From SIAQ01 sp963767835 (GTDB lineage: Bacteria; Planctomycetota; Planctomycetia; Gemmatales; Gemmataceae), in contig CAVYFY010000023.1 of the NCBI GenBank assembly GCA_963767835.1, positions 62,001 to 126,000 of the forward strand: a DNA stretch of 64,000 bases. Direction: 5' to 3'. This document shows, piece by piece, positions 11,400 through 19,531 of the stretch. Every line of letters begins with the position of its first letter. The first letter of the stretch is position 1. The position numbers and the translations under genes are program-made. Under the pieces are notes generated by a model. It was not told the DNA's origin and made no database searches. It saw nothing but the letters and a program-made list of their open reading frames with translations.

Positions 11400-11862
11400 C
11401 CTTGCCGCCGTATATGGTCAGAATATGCAAAAATCCGACAAAACGTCCTGGAAAATCCGACAAGCCTCATCGCCGTACCGGAGGTTGGTCCGCCTAATAA
11501 TAACCCCGCCCCGCCACCACGTTGGGGCTCCTCGGGCTCCGACTCGGCGGCGTTGTTCACAGCTGAACCATGATTCAGGCGATAACTTTTGCCCTTCAGC
11601 TCGATCAGGTCCGCGTGATGCAGAAAGCGGTCCAAGATCGCGGTGGCGCTGGGCACGTCGCCGAGGAGTTTGCCCCAATCTTCCAGGGGGCGATTGCTGG
11701 TCATGATCGTCGAGCGTGTTTCGTAGCGGCGCAGGACGATCTCGAACAGACATTCGCCCGAGCGTTTCGGCAGTTGCTTCATGCCCATGTCGTCGATGAT
11801 GAGCAGGTCGGGCTTGAGGTACTTCGCAAAGCATCGGTCATAAGATGATCTCCTGATAAGAG
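11400..11862 (-). pseudogene. istB: IS21-family istB remnant (ATPase, C-terminal part) with IS end
   Basis: The minus strand encodes CFAKYLKPDLLIIDDMGMKQ (Walker B region), then ECLFEIVLRRYETRSTIMTS, NRPLEDWGKLLGDVPSATAI and LDRFLHHADLIELKGKSYRL, the C-terminal half of the IstB transposition helper. The N-terminal half with Walker A is missing; upstream sequence at 11863 becomes unrelated. Downstream, AAAATCCGACA occurs twice (11440-11462), consistent with the repeated terminal sequence that marks IS21-family ends, so the right end of the element lies near 11400-11465. Not functional. Confidence 0.85.
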
Positions 11863-12040
11863 TAATTGTGTAGTAACGTTCGGGCAGCGCACCGACCGTG
11901 ATTCAGCGTCCAACGGGTTATGCCCCCGCGAACAGGGAAGATGGCTAGCGGGGGTCCGGGGGCGGCAATGAGCCCCCGGTCGAGGCACGACGCCTCGAAA
12001 CGCCTGCATGGATGCGAAGCGCCGGGATCTTCGTCCACGG

Positions 12041-12079
12041 TCCTCACCCCCAACTCTTCTCCCAAAGGGCGAGGGGGGA
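12041..12079. repeat. REP-like CTCACCCC/CTCTTCTCCC element
   Basis: A short imperfect hairpin (CCTCACCCCCAACTCTTCTCC, then GGGCGAGGGGGG; each under the usual consensus) of the type CTCACCCCCAACCCCTCTCCC...GAGAGGGG, seen again inside nuoF at 46652. It separates the istA and istB remnants, where an intact IS21 element would have the genes nearly touching. Confidence 0.55.
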
Positions 12080-12086
12080 ATCGTTA

Positions 12087-12420
12087 TCATGACGTGCCTC
12101 CTTCGCGCAACGCATCACGCACGAATTGGCCGTAGTCGCTCATCGGACGGATGAGCGGATGTTCGTCCATGAACTCGAAGACTGGCTGCGTCACGTCTTG
12201 CCGTTTCAACAAAGCACGCACCGTGCGCAAGCGATATTCGCCGTGGGCATGGCCGGGCGCCCGCCGCGTCGTGCCATGCACACGCACATCGGCAACCTCC
12301 GCCTCCCAGCGTGATAGGTGTTCATTCTGATCGTGCAAGTTCGTAAACGTGCGCCCCTTCAGCGCGTTCTCCTGGACGTAATCGACGCCGCGTTCCACCT
12401 TCCCCTTGGAATGAACTGTC
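12087..12420 (-). pseudogene. istA: IS21-family istA remnant (transposase C-terminal part)
   Basis: The minus strand reads KGKVERGVDYVQENALKGRT, FTNLHDQNEHLSRWEAEVAD and VRVHGTTRR, the region after the DDE core of IstA, then jumps to EYRLRTVRALLKRQDVTQPV and FMDEHPLIRPMSDYG at the extreme C-terminus. The SH3-like domain that should lie between HGTTRR and the tail is deleted. The 5' end is replaced near 12420 by the DUF5372 element, and no catalytic core remains. With the istB remnant it documents an old IS21 insertion. Confidence 0.8.
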
Positions 12421-12433
12421 AAGTGCACCGGAT

Positions 12434-12973
12434 TTGAATCCTGCATGTCAAACCTTTCGAGTTACCCATCCCTTTCATCCGCTGTATGGCCGCGAGTTCA
12501 AGCTGTTGACTTTTCGTTTGAACTGGGGCGAGCAGCGGGTCTATTTTCATGATGACGCTGGTCGACTGGTGGCATTGCCGGCCCAGTGGACCAGCGTTTT
12601 TCCGGCAGATCCGTTTGTCCTGTGCGCTGCGGGGCGTTCGCCGTTTCGCCTTCAGGAGCTCTACGCGCCGTTGGCTGCGGATGAGGCCGTTTCGGCTCAC
12701 GAACCCTGGCAGACTCGCTACGAACAGTTGCGCACGCACGTTCTGCAAACGCGAGGCACGTCGACCTGTTGCGGGTGCGGACACGCTTTGCTGTTGCAAC
12801 GCGGTCTGGCGGCTTGGATGAAAGCATGGCCGACGACCGCTGCTGCCTCCCCGCCACCAGCGGCAGCTACGCCGGCCCGGGACGCCACACCTCTGCCTTG
12901 GTCCATTCAACAACAGCTCGCTCAAATCCTCGTCGGCACCATCCTTGACCATGTTCCGGAGATCAACGCATGA
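12434..12973 (+). CDS. DUF5372 / Y4bD-Y4pK family element protein
   Basis: About 179 residues. The N-terminal half has the family signature (FRVTHPFHPLYGREFKLLTF, NWGEQRVYFHDDAGRL, LPAQWTSVFPADPF, AGRSPFRLQEL). The C-terminal half is Ala/Pro/Thr-rich and contains CCGCGHALLLQ. The usual order in rhizobial and other elements is this small protein immediately before a large serine recombinase, and that is seen here: the next reading frame overlaps the stop by ATGA and starts like such a recombinase before breaking off. The exact start is uncertain (TTG at 12434 in the track; the homologous part begins near 12458). Function unknown. Confidence 0.75.
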   Translation: MNPACQTFRVTHPFHPLYGREFKLLTFRLNWGEQRVYFHDDAGRLVALPAQWTSVFPADPFVLCAAGRSPFRLQELYAPLAADEAVSAHEPWQTRYEQLRTHVLQTRGTSTCCGCGHALLLQRGLAAWMKAWPTTAAASPPPAAATPARDATPLPWSIQQQLAQILVGTILDHVPEINA

Positions 12974-13026
12974 ACCATGATTATCAGCAAAAGATTCAGG
13001 CTCATCACCTCAAGCGGCATGCCTTG
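12970..13026 (+). pseudogene. Truncated start of an element-borne serine recombinase
   Basis: The ATG at 12970 overlaps the DUF5372 stop codon. It encodes MNHDYQQKIQAHHLKRHALI, the usual opening (KIQ.HHL.R.A.IYVRQS) of the large recombinases paired with Y4bD-type proteins. After residue 20 the similarity stops, before the catalytic-serine motif, and the frame ends at 13092. Only about 57 bp of the gene survive, so the element is dead. Confidence 0.6.
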
Positions 13027-13501
13027 ATCGGCGACAAACATCCGTTCACTTCAACGACAATTAGAAATCCCGCGCGAATAGTGGCGCTGTGACGCGGAGC
13101 GGAGCCAGGCCCCACCGCCGCGGGATGGAACTGAACTGTCAAAAATGAAGCTCGTTTTCAATTTACCCTCCTGCCGGGCACAGCGAAAATATGCGCATTT
13201 ATGGGTTGCGGGCGAAGCCCGCGTTAAGTCTCGCCAAGCCGATAATTGCACATGATCAACATCGGTCTGCCCAGTTAGAAGAAATACAATGATCTTGCCC
13301 AGCGAATCGAGATGATTTTACGTGATCGCTAGGGGAACGGCGTTTGCCGACATCATTGCCGCCCGGAAAAGAGCGGCATCGAATAACTTCGCAATAGCCT
13401 CGACGCCTCAGCGCCTCAGCATTCCGCTCGACCTCATTTCTGTTTTCTGGTATTATGGAGAGGTGAGCTAAAGCGCTCCGTCCCAGCTAAAGGTCCAAAT
13501 C
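13027..13501. other. Gene-poor junction between recombinase remnant and antitoxin gene
   Basis: No convincing gene is seen. Several short frames on the minus strand lack family-like sequence. The A/T content is higher than in the surroundings. The 3' end carries a possible promoter for the antitoxin gene (next entry). Confidence 0.5.
13427..13456 (+). promoter_or_regulatory. Possible sigma-70-type promoter for the antitoxin-toxin pair
   Basis: CTCGAC at 13427-13432 and TATTAT at 13451-13456 are separated by 18 bases, with TGG directly before the -10-like box (extended -10). The antitoxin start follows 45 bases downstream. The -35 match is weak. Confidence 0.35.
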
Positions 13502-13762
13502 ATGAGCCGAACTGTACAAGCCATTTATTCCGACGGGGTTTTTCGCCCCTTGGATCCGGTGTCCTGCCAAGAGCATGAGCGCGTCGTCCTCACGGTCGAG
13601 GATGCCAGCGGCGCCGACGATATCTTGCTGGACCGCGAGTTTCTCAGCTACTGCGAAACGCAAGCGGATGATTCGGTTTCGCTGGAAGAGGTGCGGCAGG
13701 CGCTCGCGAAAATCCCCGGCTCTCTCGCCGCCGACATTCGTGCTGAACGGGACCGCCGCTAA
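13502..13762 (+). CDS. AF2212-like antitoxin (DUF104)
   Basis: 86 residues. The first 35 residues match the small beta-barrel antitoxin family (VQAIYSDGVFRPLDPV, then ERVVLTVED). The C-terminal part (SVSLEEVRQALAKIPGSLAA) is the helical segment that would wrap the PIN toxin. The stop codon overlaps the toxin start by one base (TAATG), the usual antitoxin-first layout. The partner toxin is truncated, so this antitoxin is an orphan, either under decay or kept for cross-neutralisation. Confidence 0.8.
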   Translation: MSRTVQAIYSDGVFRPLDPVSCQEHERVVLTVEDASGADDILLDREFLSYCETQADDSVSLEEVRQALAKIPGSLAADIRAERDRR

Positions 13763-14013
13763 TGTCCGATCACTTTCTCGACACCAGCGCCTTGGTCAAA
13801 CACTACCATTCCGAACTCGGCACGCCCAAAGTTGATTTGCTCTGGAATAATCCCGGAGCCAACTTGTTCGTGTCGCGCATGGGAATCGTGGAAACCGTGT
13901 CGGCCTTCGCCAAGAAGGTCCGCAGTGGCACGATTTCGGCGGCCGATTTTCATTTGCTCCGCCGCCGCTTTTTTGCCGACCTGCGCAAGCGCCGTCCGGC
14001 CGTTTTACCTTGA
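13762..14013 (+). pseudogene. PIN-domain (VapC-type) toxin, truncated
   Basis: 83 residues. MSDHFLDTSALVKHYHSELG carries the first catalytic Asp (LDTSALVKHY) and VETVSAFAKK the conserved Glu. The frame continues in family fashion to RRFFADLRKRR near 14000 and then stops about 55 residues short of a full PIN domain (about 140). The distal Asp residues needed for metal-dependent RNase activity are missing. The break coincides with the end of the IS630 remnant (GATAACTTTCGCAATTCG at 14012-14029). It is probably inactive. Confidence 0.8.
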
Positions 14014-14034
14014 TAACTTTCGCAATTCGTAACC

Positions 14035-14390
14035 TCATGCCGCTTTGGAGTTTTCGCGTTTGTATTGGTTCCATGCTGTGATGGAAAGGTCGCGAGCGCG
14101 ATTGCGCCATGTCAAGTAGCTTTCGATCATTGCTGTTCTTCATGGTCGCGATAATCCGAGGGCTTCATGGCGAATTTCTTTACGCGCCGTGAACTGACAC
14201 TCAATCCGGTTGAGCCAGCAGCCGTTGGTCGGTGTCACGTAGATGCGGACGTTGTGGCTCAGGGCCCACACTTGAACCGTTGCCATAATGTGCGTGCCGT
14301 AGTTGTCCATCACCAGGTGCAGCGTTTGCGTCTTCGGATAACGAGACCGAACCCACCTCAAAAAGGAGAGAAAGACTTGCCGGCTTTGCC
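14035..14390 (-). mobile_element. IS630-family transposase remnant
   Basis: The minus strand encodes FLSFLRWVRSRYPKTQTLHL, VMDNYGTHIMATVQVW, VTPTNGCWLNRIECQF and ARKEIRHEALGL, containing the second Asp (MDNYGTH) and the Glu (NRIE) of the DDE triad. A frameshift or stop lies near 14140; the tail continues in another frame as ESYLTWRNRARDLSITAW to a stop at 14035. The N-terminal half with the first Asp is lost where the fragment meets the rhodanese gene (about 14390). One IS end lies near 14009. Not active. Confidence 0.85.
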
Positions 14391-14399
14391 CAGACCGGT

Positions 14400-14831
14400 G
14401 TGGCGATCCAGGCGGGTATGACGGTGTTCGATCTGGAACAAATGGAACTGGCCCACGCACCGCAATTCGGTTCAGCGAAAGACCCGATCAACATGGCGGG
14501 TTTTGTGGCGGCTGGGTTGTTGCGTGGAGATCATCCCCAGGTCGATGTCGAGGCGGTCTTGGCGGCTCCGGCATCCGAGCGCCCGTTTCTGTTGGACGTT
14601 CGCACGCCGCTGGAGTTTGTTTCCGGCCACATCCCCGGAGCCGTGAACATTCCTGTGGATGACTTGCGGTCACGGATGGGAGAATTGCCTCACGGCCGGC
14701 AGATTGCCGCCTATTGTCAGGTGGGACAGCGAGGCTATTTGGCGACCAGAATTCTGCTACAAAAGGGATTCTCAGCATCGAACATCGGCGGCGGCTACAA
14801 GACATTTAAGCTCTTTCAGCCCTCTCGCTGA
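14400..14831 (+). pseudogene. CoA-disulfide reductase / rhodanese fusion, C-terminal remnant
   Basis: About 143 residues remain of a flavoprotein that is normally about 550. The opening AIQAGMTVFDLEQMELAHAP and FGSAKDPINMAGFVA belong to the dimerisation domain of CoA-disulfide-reductase-like pyridine nucleotide oxidoreductases. The rest is a rhodanese domain (FLLDVRTPLEFVSGHIPGAV, with the active-site loop YCQVGQRGY, Cys present). FAD and NAD domains are gone; the upstream sequence is IS630. No start codon belongs to the gene: the GTG at 14400 is internal. A stand-alone rhodanese could in principle still be made, but no ribosome binding site is visible. Confidence 0.8.
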
Positions 14832-15231
14832 TGACCGTTTAGCCGCCTGAAATCGAGGACGGCGAAGCGCCCGTAATGGTGATTTTCCTCACCGCAGTTC
14901 CGAATGCTCATTGTGCCCGACGATTCGTACACGATGATTCACTAGCAGGAACGACGGACTGGCTGTTTTCGTTACAAGAAATTGGTAAGATACTGCGGCC
15001 GATATTGAGGATCGAACCATGAGCAAAAACGCAAGAAGCCTGGAAACCACCGGAAACAGCGGCTGGAATCCATACCAACTATTTACCAACAACGGGACGG
15101 AATTCGGGGTTTTGCGGCGGACGTTGGCGGAATCGAGTTTTCAGGAAACCTAGGAAAACAAGCGATTTCGGACGCTCGCGGATTTTGGTGGAACATCGGA
15201 CGATCGCATTCGTAAAGCGGGGATTGACGGT
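14832..15231. other. Gene-poor boundary of the accessory island
   Basis: About 400 bp without a recognised gene. A 44-codon frame from the ATG at 15019 has no family signal. A short hairpin (GGGGATT 15220-15226, AATCCCC 15236-15242) lies at the end of nnrE and may serve as part of its terminator. Confidence 0.45.
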
Positions 15232-15921
15232 TCAAATCCCCCCATCGGCTTTCGTTTTCCAATCGCATGGAATGATCCCAATATCGACAACGTGAACCTG
15301 GCCGGTCCAGGCGCTGGCAGAGGGGATTCGAAAACCCAGCTTCGGTGCCACGAAGGTAGCCGTGTGCGCAGAGCGGATGCAAGCGCCGAGCGGCGCCCCG
15401 GTGTCGCAGTCGAGGCCCGAGGGGATATCGACGGCTAGCACACGCACGCCGCTGGCGTTGATCCGTTCGATGACGCGATCCAGCGGCGGGCGCACCGCGC
15501 CGGTGAGACCAGTGCCGAAAAGCGCATCAATGATCCAGTCGGCACGGGCGAGCATGGCGGCCAGCTTCAGTTCATCGAGATTCTGGTCCGCCCAGACTTG
15601 CGCGGGCAGCCCCATCTTCTGCACGATATTCCATTCAAGAGCCGCACCCCGCGACAAATCTGCGGGCTGGGCGAGCAGCAGGATCTGGACCTCGCAGCCC
15701 CAGTTGGAAAGATGGCGGGCGACAACGAGGCCATCGCCGCCGTTGTTGCCTTTCCCGCAGCAGATGACGATCTGCCCGTGGATGCCGAGCGATTGAAGCA
15801 CCTGGGCCGCCCCTCGGCCGGCGTTTTCCATCAGCACCGCGGCGGGGATGCCGAGCTGCTCGATGGCGTGCCTGTCGAAAGCGCGCACCTGAGCGCGGGT
15901 CATCAATTGCTCAGCGGCCAT
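15232..15921 (-). CDS. nnrE: NAD(P)H-hydrate epimerase (YjeF N-terminal domain)
   Basis: 229 residues, the single-domain form. It epimerises damaged NAD(P)HX so that a dehydratase can repair it. Conserved blocks are AFDRHAIEQLGIPAAVLMEN, CGKGNNGGDGLVVARHL (phosphate-binding loop), DALFGTGLTGAVR and AVDIPSGLDCDTG. The dehydratase half (NnrD) is not fused and is not in the window. The start at 15921 overlaps the end of eda by 11 bp, implying translational coupling. The 3' end marks the edge of the decayed accessory island. Confidence 0.92.
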   Translation of the reverse strand: MAAEQLMTRAQVRAFDRHAIEQLGIPAAVLMENAGRGAAQVLQSLGIHGQIVICCGKGNNGGDGLVVARHLSNWGCEVQILLLAQPADLSRGAALEWNIVQKMGLPAQVWADQNLDELKLAAMLARADWIIDALFGTGLTGAVRPPLDRVIERINASGVRVLAVDIPSGLDCDTGAPLGACIRSAHTATFVAPKLGFRIPSASAWTGQVHVVDIGIIPCDWKTKADGGI

Positions 15922-16573
15922 CCTGCATCCTTTGTTGCGTGTCTTTGACGATGCCCACGTACTGTTGGGCCAGGTCGCGAATGCCGTTGAAGTTGCGCTC
16001 GGCAATCGCGCGCGGTTCAACCAGTTGCCCGCCGATGCCCAGGCAGCACGCCCCCGCTTTGAGGAAGGACGCCGCCGTGGTCAGATCGACGCCGCCGGTC
16101 GGCATCACGCGCACCTGAGGCAACGGCCCCTTGAGCGCTTTGAAAAACGCCGGCCCAACCACGTCCGCGGGAAACACCTTGACGATGTCCGCACCCGCTT
16201 CCCACGCCGCCAAAATCTCCGTCGGCGTAAACGCCCCCGGCATCACCAGCTTGTCGTAGCGCCGGCACATCCGGATCACGTCGAAATTCAATGTCGGCGC
16301 GACAATGTACTCCGCGCCAGCCAGAATCGCCAGCCGGCACGTCTCCGGATCGAGAATCGTGCCCGCCCCGAGCAGAACCCGATCGCCGAGGGCCGCCCGC
16401 GCCGCCCTGACGACATCGAGAGCGCCGGGAACCGACATCGTGATCTCGACAACAGTGACGCCGCCGTCGGCCAATGCGCGCACCACCTCGACGAGCTGCT
16501 CGCTGTCCTGCGAGCGCACCACGGCGACGATGCCGGTGTCGAGGACCTGGCGGAGTTGATCTTCTTTGGTCAT
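15911..16573 (-). CDS. eda: 2-keto-3-deoxy-6-phosphogluconate aldolase
   Basis: 220 residues. It cleaves KDPG (and possibly 4-hydroxy-2-oxoglutarate) to pyruvate and glyceraldehyde-3-phosphate. The Schiff-base Lys lies in ADIVKVFPADVVGP. The Glu of TVVEITMSVPGAL and GAGTILDPETCR are also typical, as is MPTGGVDL. The start at 16573 (MTKEDQLRQVL) is preferred because the upstream codons come from an inverted repeat. No edd gene is present, so the Entner-Doudoroff role is not shown by context. Overlaps nnrE. Confidence 0.92.
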   Translation of the reverse strand: MTKEDQLRQVLDTGIVAVVRSQDSEQLVEVVRALADGGVTVVEITMSVPGALDVVRAARAALGDRVLLGAGTILDPETCRLAILAGAEYIVAPTLNFDVIRMCRRYDKLVMPGAFTPTEILAAWEAGADIVKVFPADVVGPAFFKALKGPLPQVRVMPTGGVDLTTAASFLKAGACCLGIGGQLVEPRAIAERNFNGIRDLAQQYVGIVKDTQQRMQDGR

Positions 16574-16574
16574 T

Positions 16575-16650
16575 TTGTCCGTAGTCCGTGGTCCGTCGCC
16601 CAGGTCGATTGCAGAAGACCACTTCGCAACGGACCACGGACCACGGACAA
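16575..16650. repeat. Inverted repeat of GTCCGTGGTCCGT words
   Basis: Arms 16575-16596 and 16629-16650 match at 21 of 22 positions. The repeat fills the 80-bp gap between the D-threonine-aldolase-like gene and eda. Confidence 0.85.
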
Positions 16651-16653
16651 GTG

Positions 16654-17736
16654 TCAATCATACCGCCCGCTGGCCTCGATGGGCCAGACCGCTTCCACTT
16701 TTCCCCGGCGCACGCCGATACACTGGCGGTGCAGGTTCATGGTCGCGCAGCAGTGGGCCGGGATCACCTCGCGGCGGTCGCCGATTTTCACACGGATCGG
16801 ATCGCATTCGACATTGGCGTGTTCCTCGGATAGCCGCGTTATCTTCTCTTCCGGCTTGCCGCGGATGATCGGCATGCCGAAGTCCTTGGAGATCGCCTTG
16901 GAGCCGGCGTCGAGGACGTACCACTTGGGCCGCGTGCTGACGACGGTGGCGAGGATGGAAAGAGCACAACCGAATTCGGGGCGGACGGTGTGATAGATCG
17001 CATCCATGAGGACGAACGAGCCGGGCTGGATTTCGGTGACGCCCGGATAGCCGGCGACGAACTCCCACGTGCCGGTCCCCGCCCCGGTGACGATCGGCAC
17101 CTCCAGGCCGGCTTGTTCGAGGAACTTGCGTGTGGCTACCAGTTCCTTCAGTCCTTGCTCGCACTTGGTCTTGCGTTCGCTGGCTTCGGGCAGCAATTGC
17201 AAATGACCGTCGTAGCCTTGCAAGCCATCGAAACGCATTCCGGGGCTTTTGGCGATGCGTCGCGCCAGCGGGATGGCCGATTCGCCGGGCGGAATGCCGC
17301 AGCGGGCCATGCCGATGTCGATCTCAATCAGGACGCCCAATGTTGCGCCGGCGGCCCTCATCGCGTCGCTCAATTGCTCGACATTGTCCGCGTGATCGAC
17401 GCAGACGCGGAGACTGACGCGTTTGGCGAGGTTGGCCAGCCGTTGCATTTTCTGTGGGCCGACAATCTGGTTGGCGATGAGGATATCGGTGATGCCGGCG
17501 TCGGCGAGAACTTCCGCTTCATTGAGTTTGGCGGCGAGAAAGGTGGCACCGCCGCACGTCTGGATATAGCGTGCCAGTCCGCCGCATTTGAGCGATTTGA
17601 AATGGGTGCGCACATTAACGCCAAGCTCTTTGCCGGCTTCGAACATGCGGCGCAGATTGGCGTCGATGATATCGAGATCGAGCAAAAGCTGCGGCGAATC
17701 CAGCGCGTCGAGCGGTTGGCTGATGAGGGAGGACAT
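16654..17736 (-). CDS. D-threonine-aldolase-like PLP enzyme (DSD1/alanine-racemase N-terminal fold)
   Basis: 360 residues. Fold-type III PLP enzyme: the PLP-lysine is in NVRTHFKSLKCGGLARYIQT, and the GAGTGTWEF and YPGVTEIQPGSFVLMD blocks follow. The C-terminal HCCATMNL segment is consistent with the metal-binding His/Cys pair of D-threonine aldolase and D-serine dehydratase relatives. It would act on D-hydroxy-amino acids, giving glycine plus aldehyde or an ammonia-lyase product; the exact substrate cannot be told. Start at 17736 (MSSLISQPLDALDSP) chosen over one ten codons upstream. It may be cotranscribed with the MFS gene (26-bp gap) and with eda-nnrE. Confidence 0.88.
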   Translation of the reverse strand: MSSLISQPLDALDSPQLLLDLDIIDANLRRMFEAGKELGVNVRTHFKSLKCGGLARYIQTCGGATFLAAKLNEAEVLADAGITDILIANQIVGPQKMQRLANLAKRVSLRVCVDHADNVEQLSDAMRAAGATLGVLIEIDIGMARCGIPPGESAIPLARRIAKSPGMRFDGLQGYDGHLQLLPEASERKTKCEQGLKELVATRKFLEQAGLEVPIVTGAGTGTWEFVAGYPGVTEIQPGSFVLMDAIYHTVRPEFGCALSILATVVSTRPKWYVLDAGSKAISKDFGMPIIRGKPEEKITRLSEEHANVECDPIRVKIGDRREVIPAHCCATMNLHRQCIGVRRGKVEAVWPIEASGRYD

Positions 17737-17762
17737 TGTCGGTTTCCGTACACGTGGTCGTG

Positions 17763-19394
17763 TCATGCAGGCTTGCCGGCGCCGATGTGGACCTGTTTGT
17801 AACCACCGGTGGCGGCGAAGATCACGAGAAGCACCAAGTAACAGGCAGCCATCATGGCAGGCACTAAAGCCGTCCAGAACAAGGCTTTCTTGCCCCCCTC
17901 CAACTCGGCGGCGCCGACCTTGTCTTTATCCTCGGCTGCATTCGGTTGCCCTTCGGTCTGCCACCATTTCATGAGGTTGGACAGGCTCTTGTTCTCGGGT
18001 TCCAGATTAAGGTCGGCCGCCAGCTGCTGGCCATCGTCCTTGAGAACGCCGAGCTTGGCATTGTCGAGACCGGCGACCTTCGGCAAGACCGGCAGGGGAG
18101 CGGACGGCTCGTCGGTCTTGTAGCGCTCATATGCCGGAGGGGATTCCCGCTTGAGATCGGAGCTGGCGGCATAGTCTTGTTGGTAGCCGATCACGGGTCC
18201 ACCCAAGAAGCCGGCCGAGATCATGCCGATGCCGCCCGAGAGCCCCAGCGCCAGGGCCCCGCCGCGTGGGAAGCGCTCGGAGATGACGCCGAGCATCGTC
18301 GGCCAGTAGAACGTCTTGCCGACGCCGTAAATCGTGACGGCGACCATCCACATCAATGCAGTGTTGGTAACGGGCAGGCCGAGCAAGACGAGCCCGGTCG
18401 TGCCCAAAACGGCGCTGCCGAACAGCAACCCGACCGGCGAGATCTTGTGCACGATCGGGCCGGCAAAGAAGCGCAGCGTGAACATCAGCACGTTGGTCCA
18501 GATGAACGCGACAAGTGCCCATGTTTTGGCCTGATCGCGGCTCACGCTGTGAGCCATGACGGTCTCGGTGATGTTCTGAATCCAGCTATCGGTGCCGAGC
18601 TCGACGTAGCCGACCATGGCATGAATGAGGAACATGAACAGCAGAATCGGCGTACAGATGGAGACGATCATGGCCCCGACCGAGATGCCGGACACGCGGG
18701 CCTCGGAGCGCGGGAAGGGGCGGCCGACCATCATCACGCCATAGGCGAGCATGGGCAGGAACACGATGCCCCAACGGATCGGCCAGCCGACCGTGATGCC
18801 CGGCAGGTGGTTTAAGCCCAGGCCGATGAGAGCGCCCAGCACCAGGCCGCCAGGCCAACCGGCATGCAGGATGTTGAGCCAGTGCGTCCGGTTCTGCGGA
18901 AACAAGGCTGCCGTGAGAGGATTGATGACGGCTTCGCAGGTGCCGTTGCCGAGCGAGAAGGCCCAGGCGCCCAGGCACAGGCACCAGAACGCGGCGTCCT
19001 TGCCGTAATGGTCGAAAGCGAAGGGAGCGGCAAGCGTGAGGACAATGGAAAGGGCGTGCAGCAAAAAGGCGATGACCATCAGGACTCCGTAGCCCAGTAG
19101 GTCGGAGAAAAAGCTGAAGAGGATGATAGCGAGGCCGAACCCCGCCAGGCCCTGGCCGGTGATGATGCCGAGTTCCGTCTGCGTGAAGCCGAATTGCTGA
19201 CCCCAGGCGCCGATGATGGCGCCGCGGATCGAAAAACCCATGCCGGCCGCGATCAAGGTGAAGAAGCTGGCCCAGAACAGCATCATGTTGCTGAACGACC
19301 TGTCCGGCGCAGGGCCGGCCGCTATGTGCGTATCGGCCCTGGGAAACCGAGGAGGGTCGCCTGGGAAAACTGATTCGGATTGCGCCGCCGGCAT
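17763..19394 (-). CDS. Major facilitator superfamily transporter
   Basis: 543 residues with about twelve hydrophobic segments (first near FWASFFTLIAAGMGF, last near AMMAACYLVLLVIFAATGG). The N-terminal 35 residues are hydrophilic. Between the penultimate and last membrane segments there is a long hydrophilic, charged stretch of about 95 residues (SSDLKRESPPAYERYKTDEP ... AEDKDKVGAAELEGG), unusual for MFS proteins. The substrate is unknown; the adjacent PLP enzyme and KDPG aldolase hint at a sugar or sugar-acid. Start at 19394 because upstream codons lack protein-like composition. Confidence 0.82.
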   Translation of the reverse strand: MPAAQSESVFPGDPPRFPRADTHIAAGPAPDRSFSNMMLFWASFFTLIAAGMGFSIRGAIIGAWGQQFGFTQTELGIITGQGLAGFGLAIILFSFFSDLLGYGVLMVIAFLLHALSIVLTLAAPFAFDHYGKDAAFWCLCLGAWAFSLGNGTCEAVINPLTAALFPQNRTHWLNILHAGWPGGLVLGALIGLGLNHLPGITVGWPIRWGIVFLPMLAYGVMMVGRPFPRSEARVSGISVGAMIVSICTPILLFMFLIHAMVGYVELGTDSWIQNITETVMAHSVSRDQAKTWALVAFIWTNVLMFTLRFFAGPIVHKISPVGLLFGSAVLGTTGLVLLGLPVTNTALMWMVAVTIYGVGKTFYWPTMLGVISERFPRGGALALGLSGGIGMISAGFLGGPVIGYQQDYAASSDLKRESPPAYERYKTDEPSAPLPVLPKVAGLDNAKLGVLKDDGQQLAADLNLEPENKSLSNLMKWWQTEGQPNAAEDKDKVGAAELEGGKKALFWTALVPAMMAACYLVLLVIFAATGGYKQVHIGAGKPA

Positions 19395-19531
19395 GTTGGT
19401 GGACTCCCGGTAATAAATCGCCACATCTACAGGTTTGGGGGATACTATCAACCCAGACTTGCAAACGCCAGCAAATTCCCCCGCAATCCTGCCGCATCTT
19501 TGGGTTTTCACCACGCCCCTTTCGAATTACA

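Noticed and set aside
12498..12952. Minus-strand frames overlapping the DUF5372 gene
   Set aside because: The plus-strand frame carries the recognised DUF5372 motifs; the opposite frames are shadows.
15019..15153. 44-codon plus-strand frame starting MSKNARSLETTGNSGW
   Set aside because: Weak ribosome binding site, no family resemblance and position within a decayed region.
15217..15250. Possible tRNA 3' end (GGTTCAAATCC) and therefore an integration site at the edge of the accessory island
   Set aside because: The bases before the T-loop do not form a T-stem, no D-arm or anticodon arm lies upstream, and the sequence overlaps the nnrE stop codon. It is better explained as a small hairpin.
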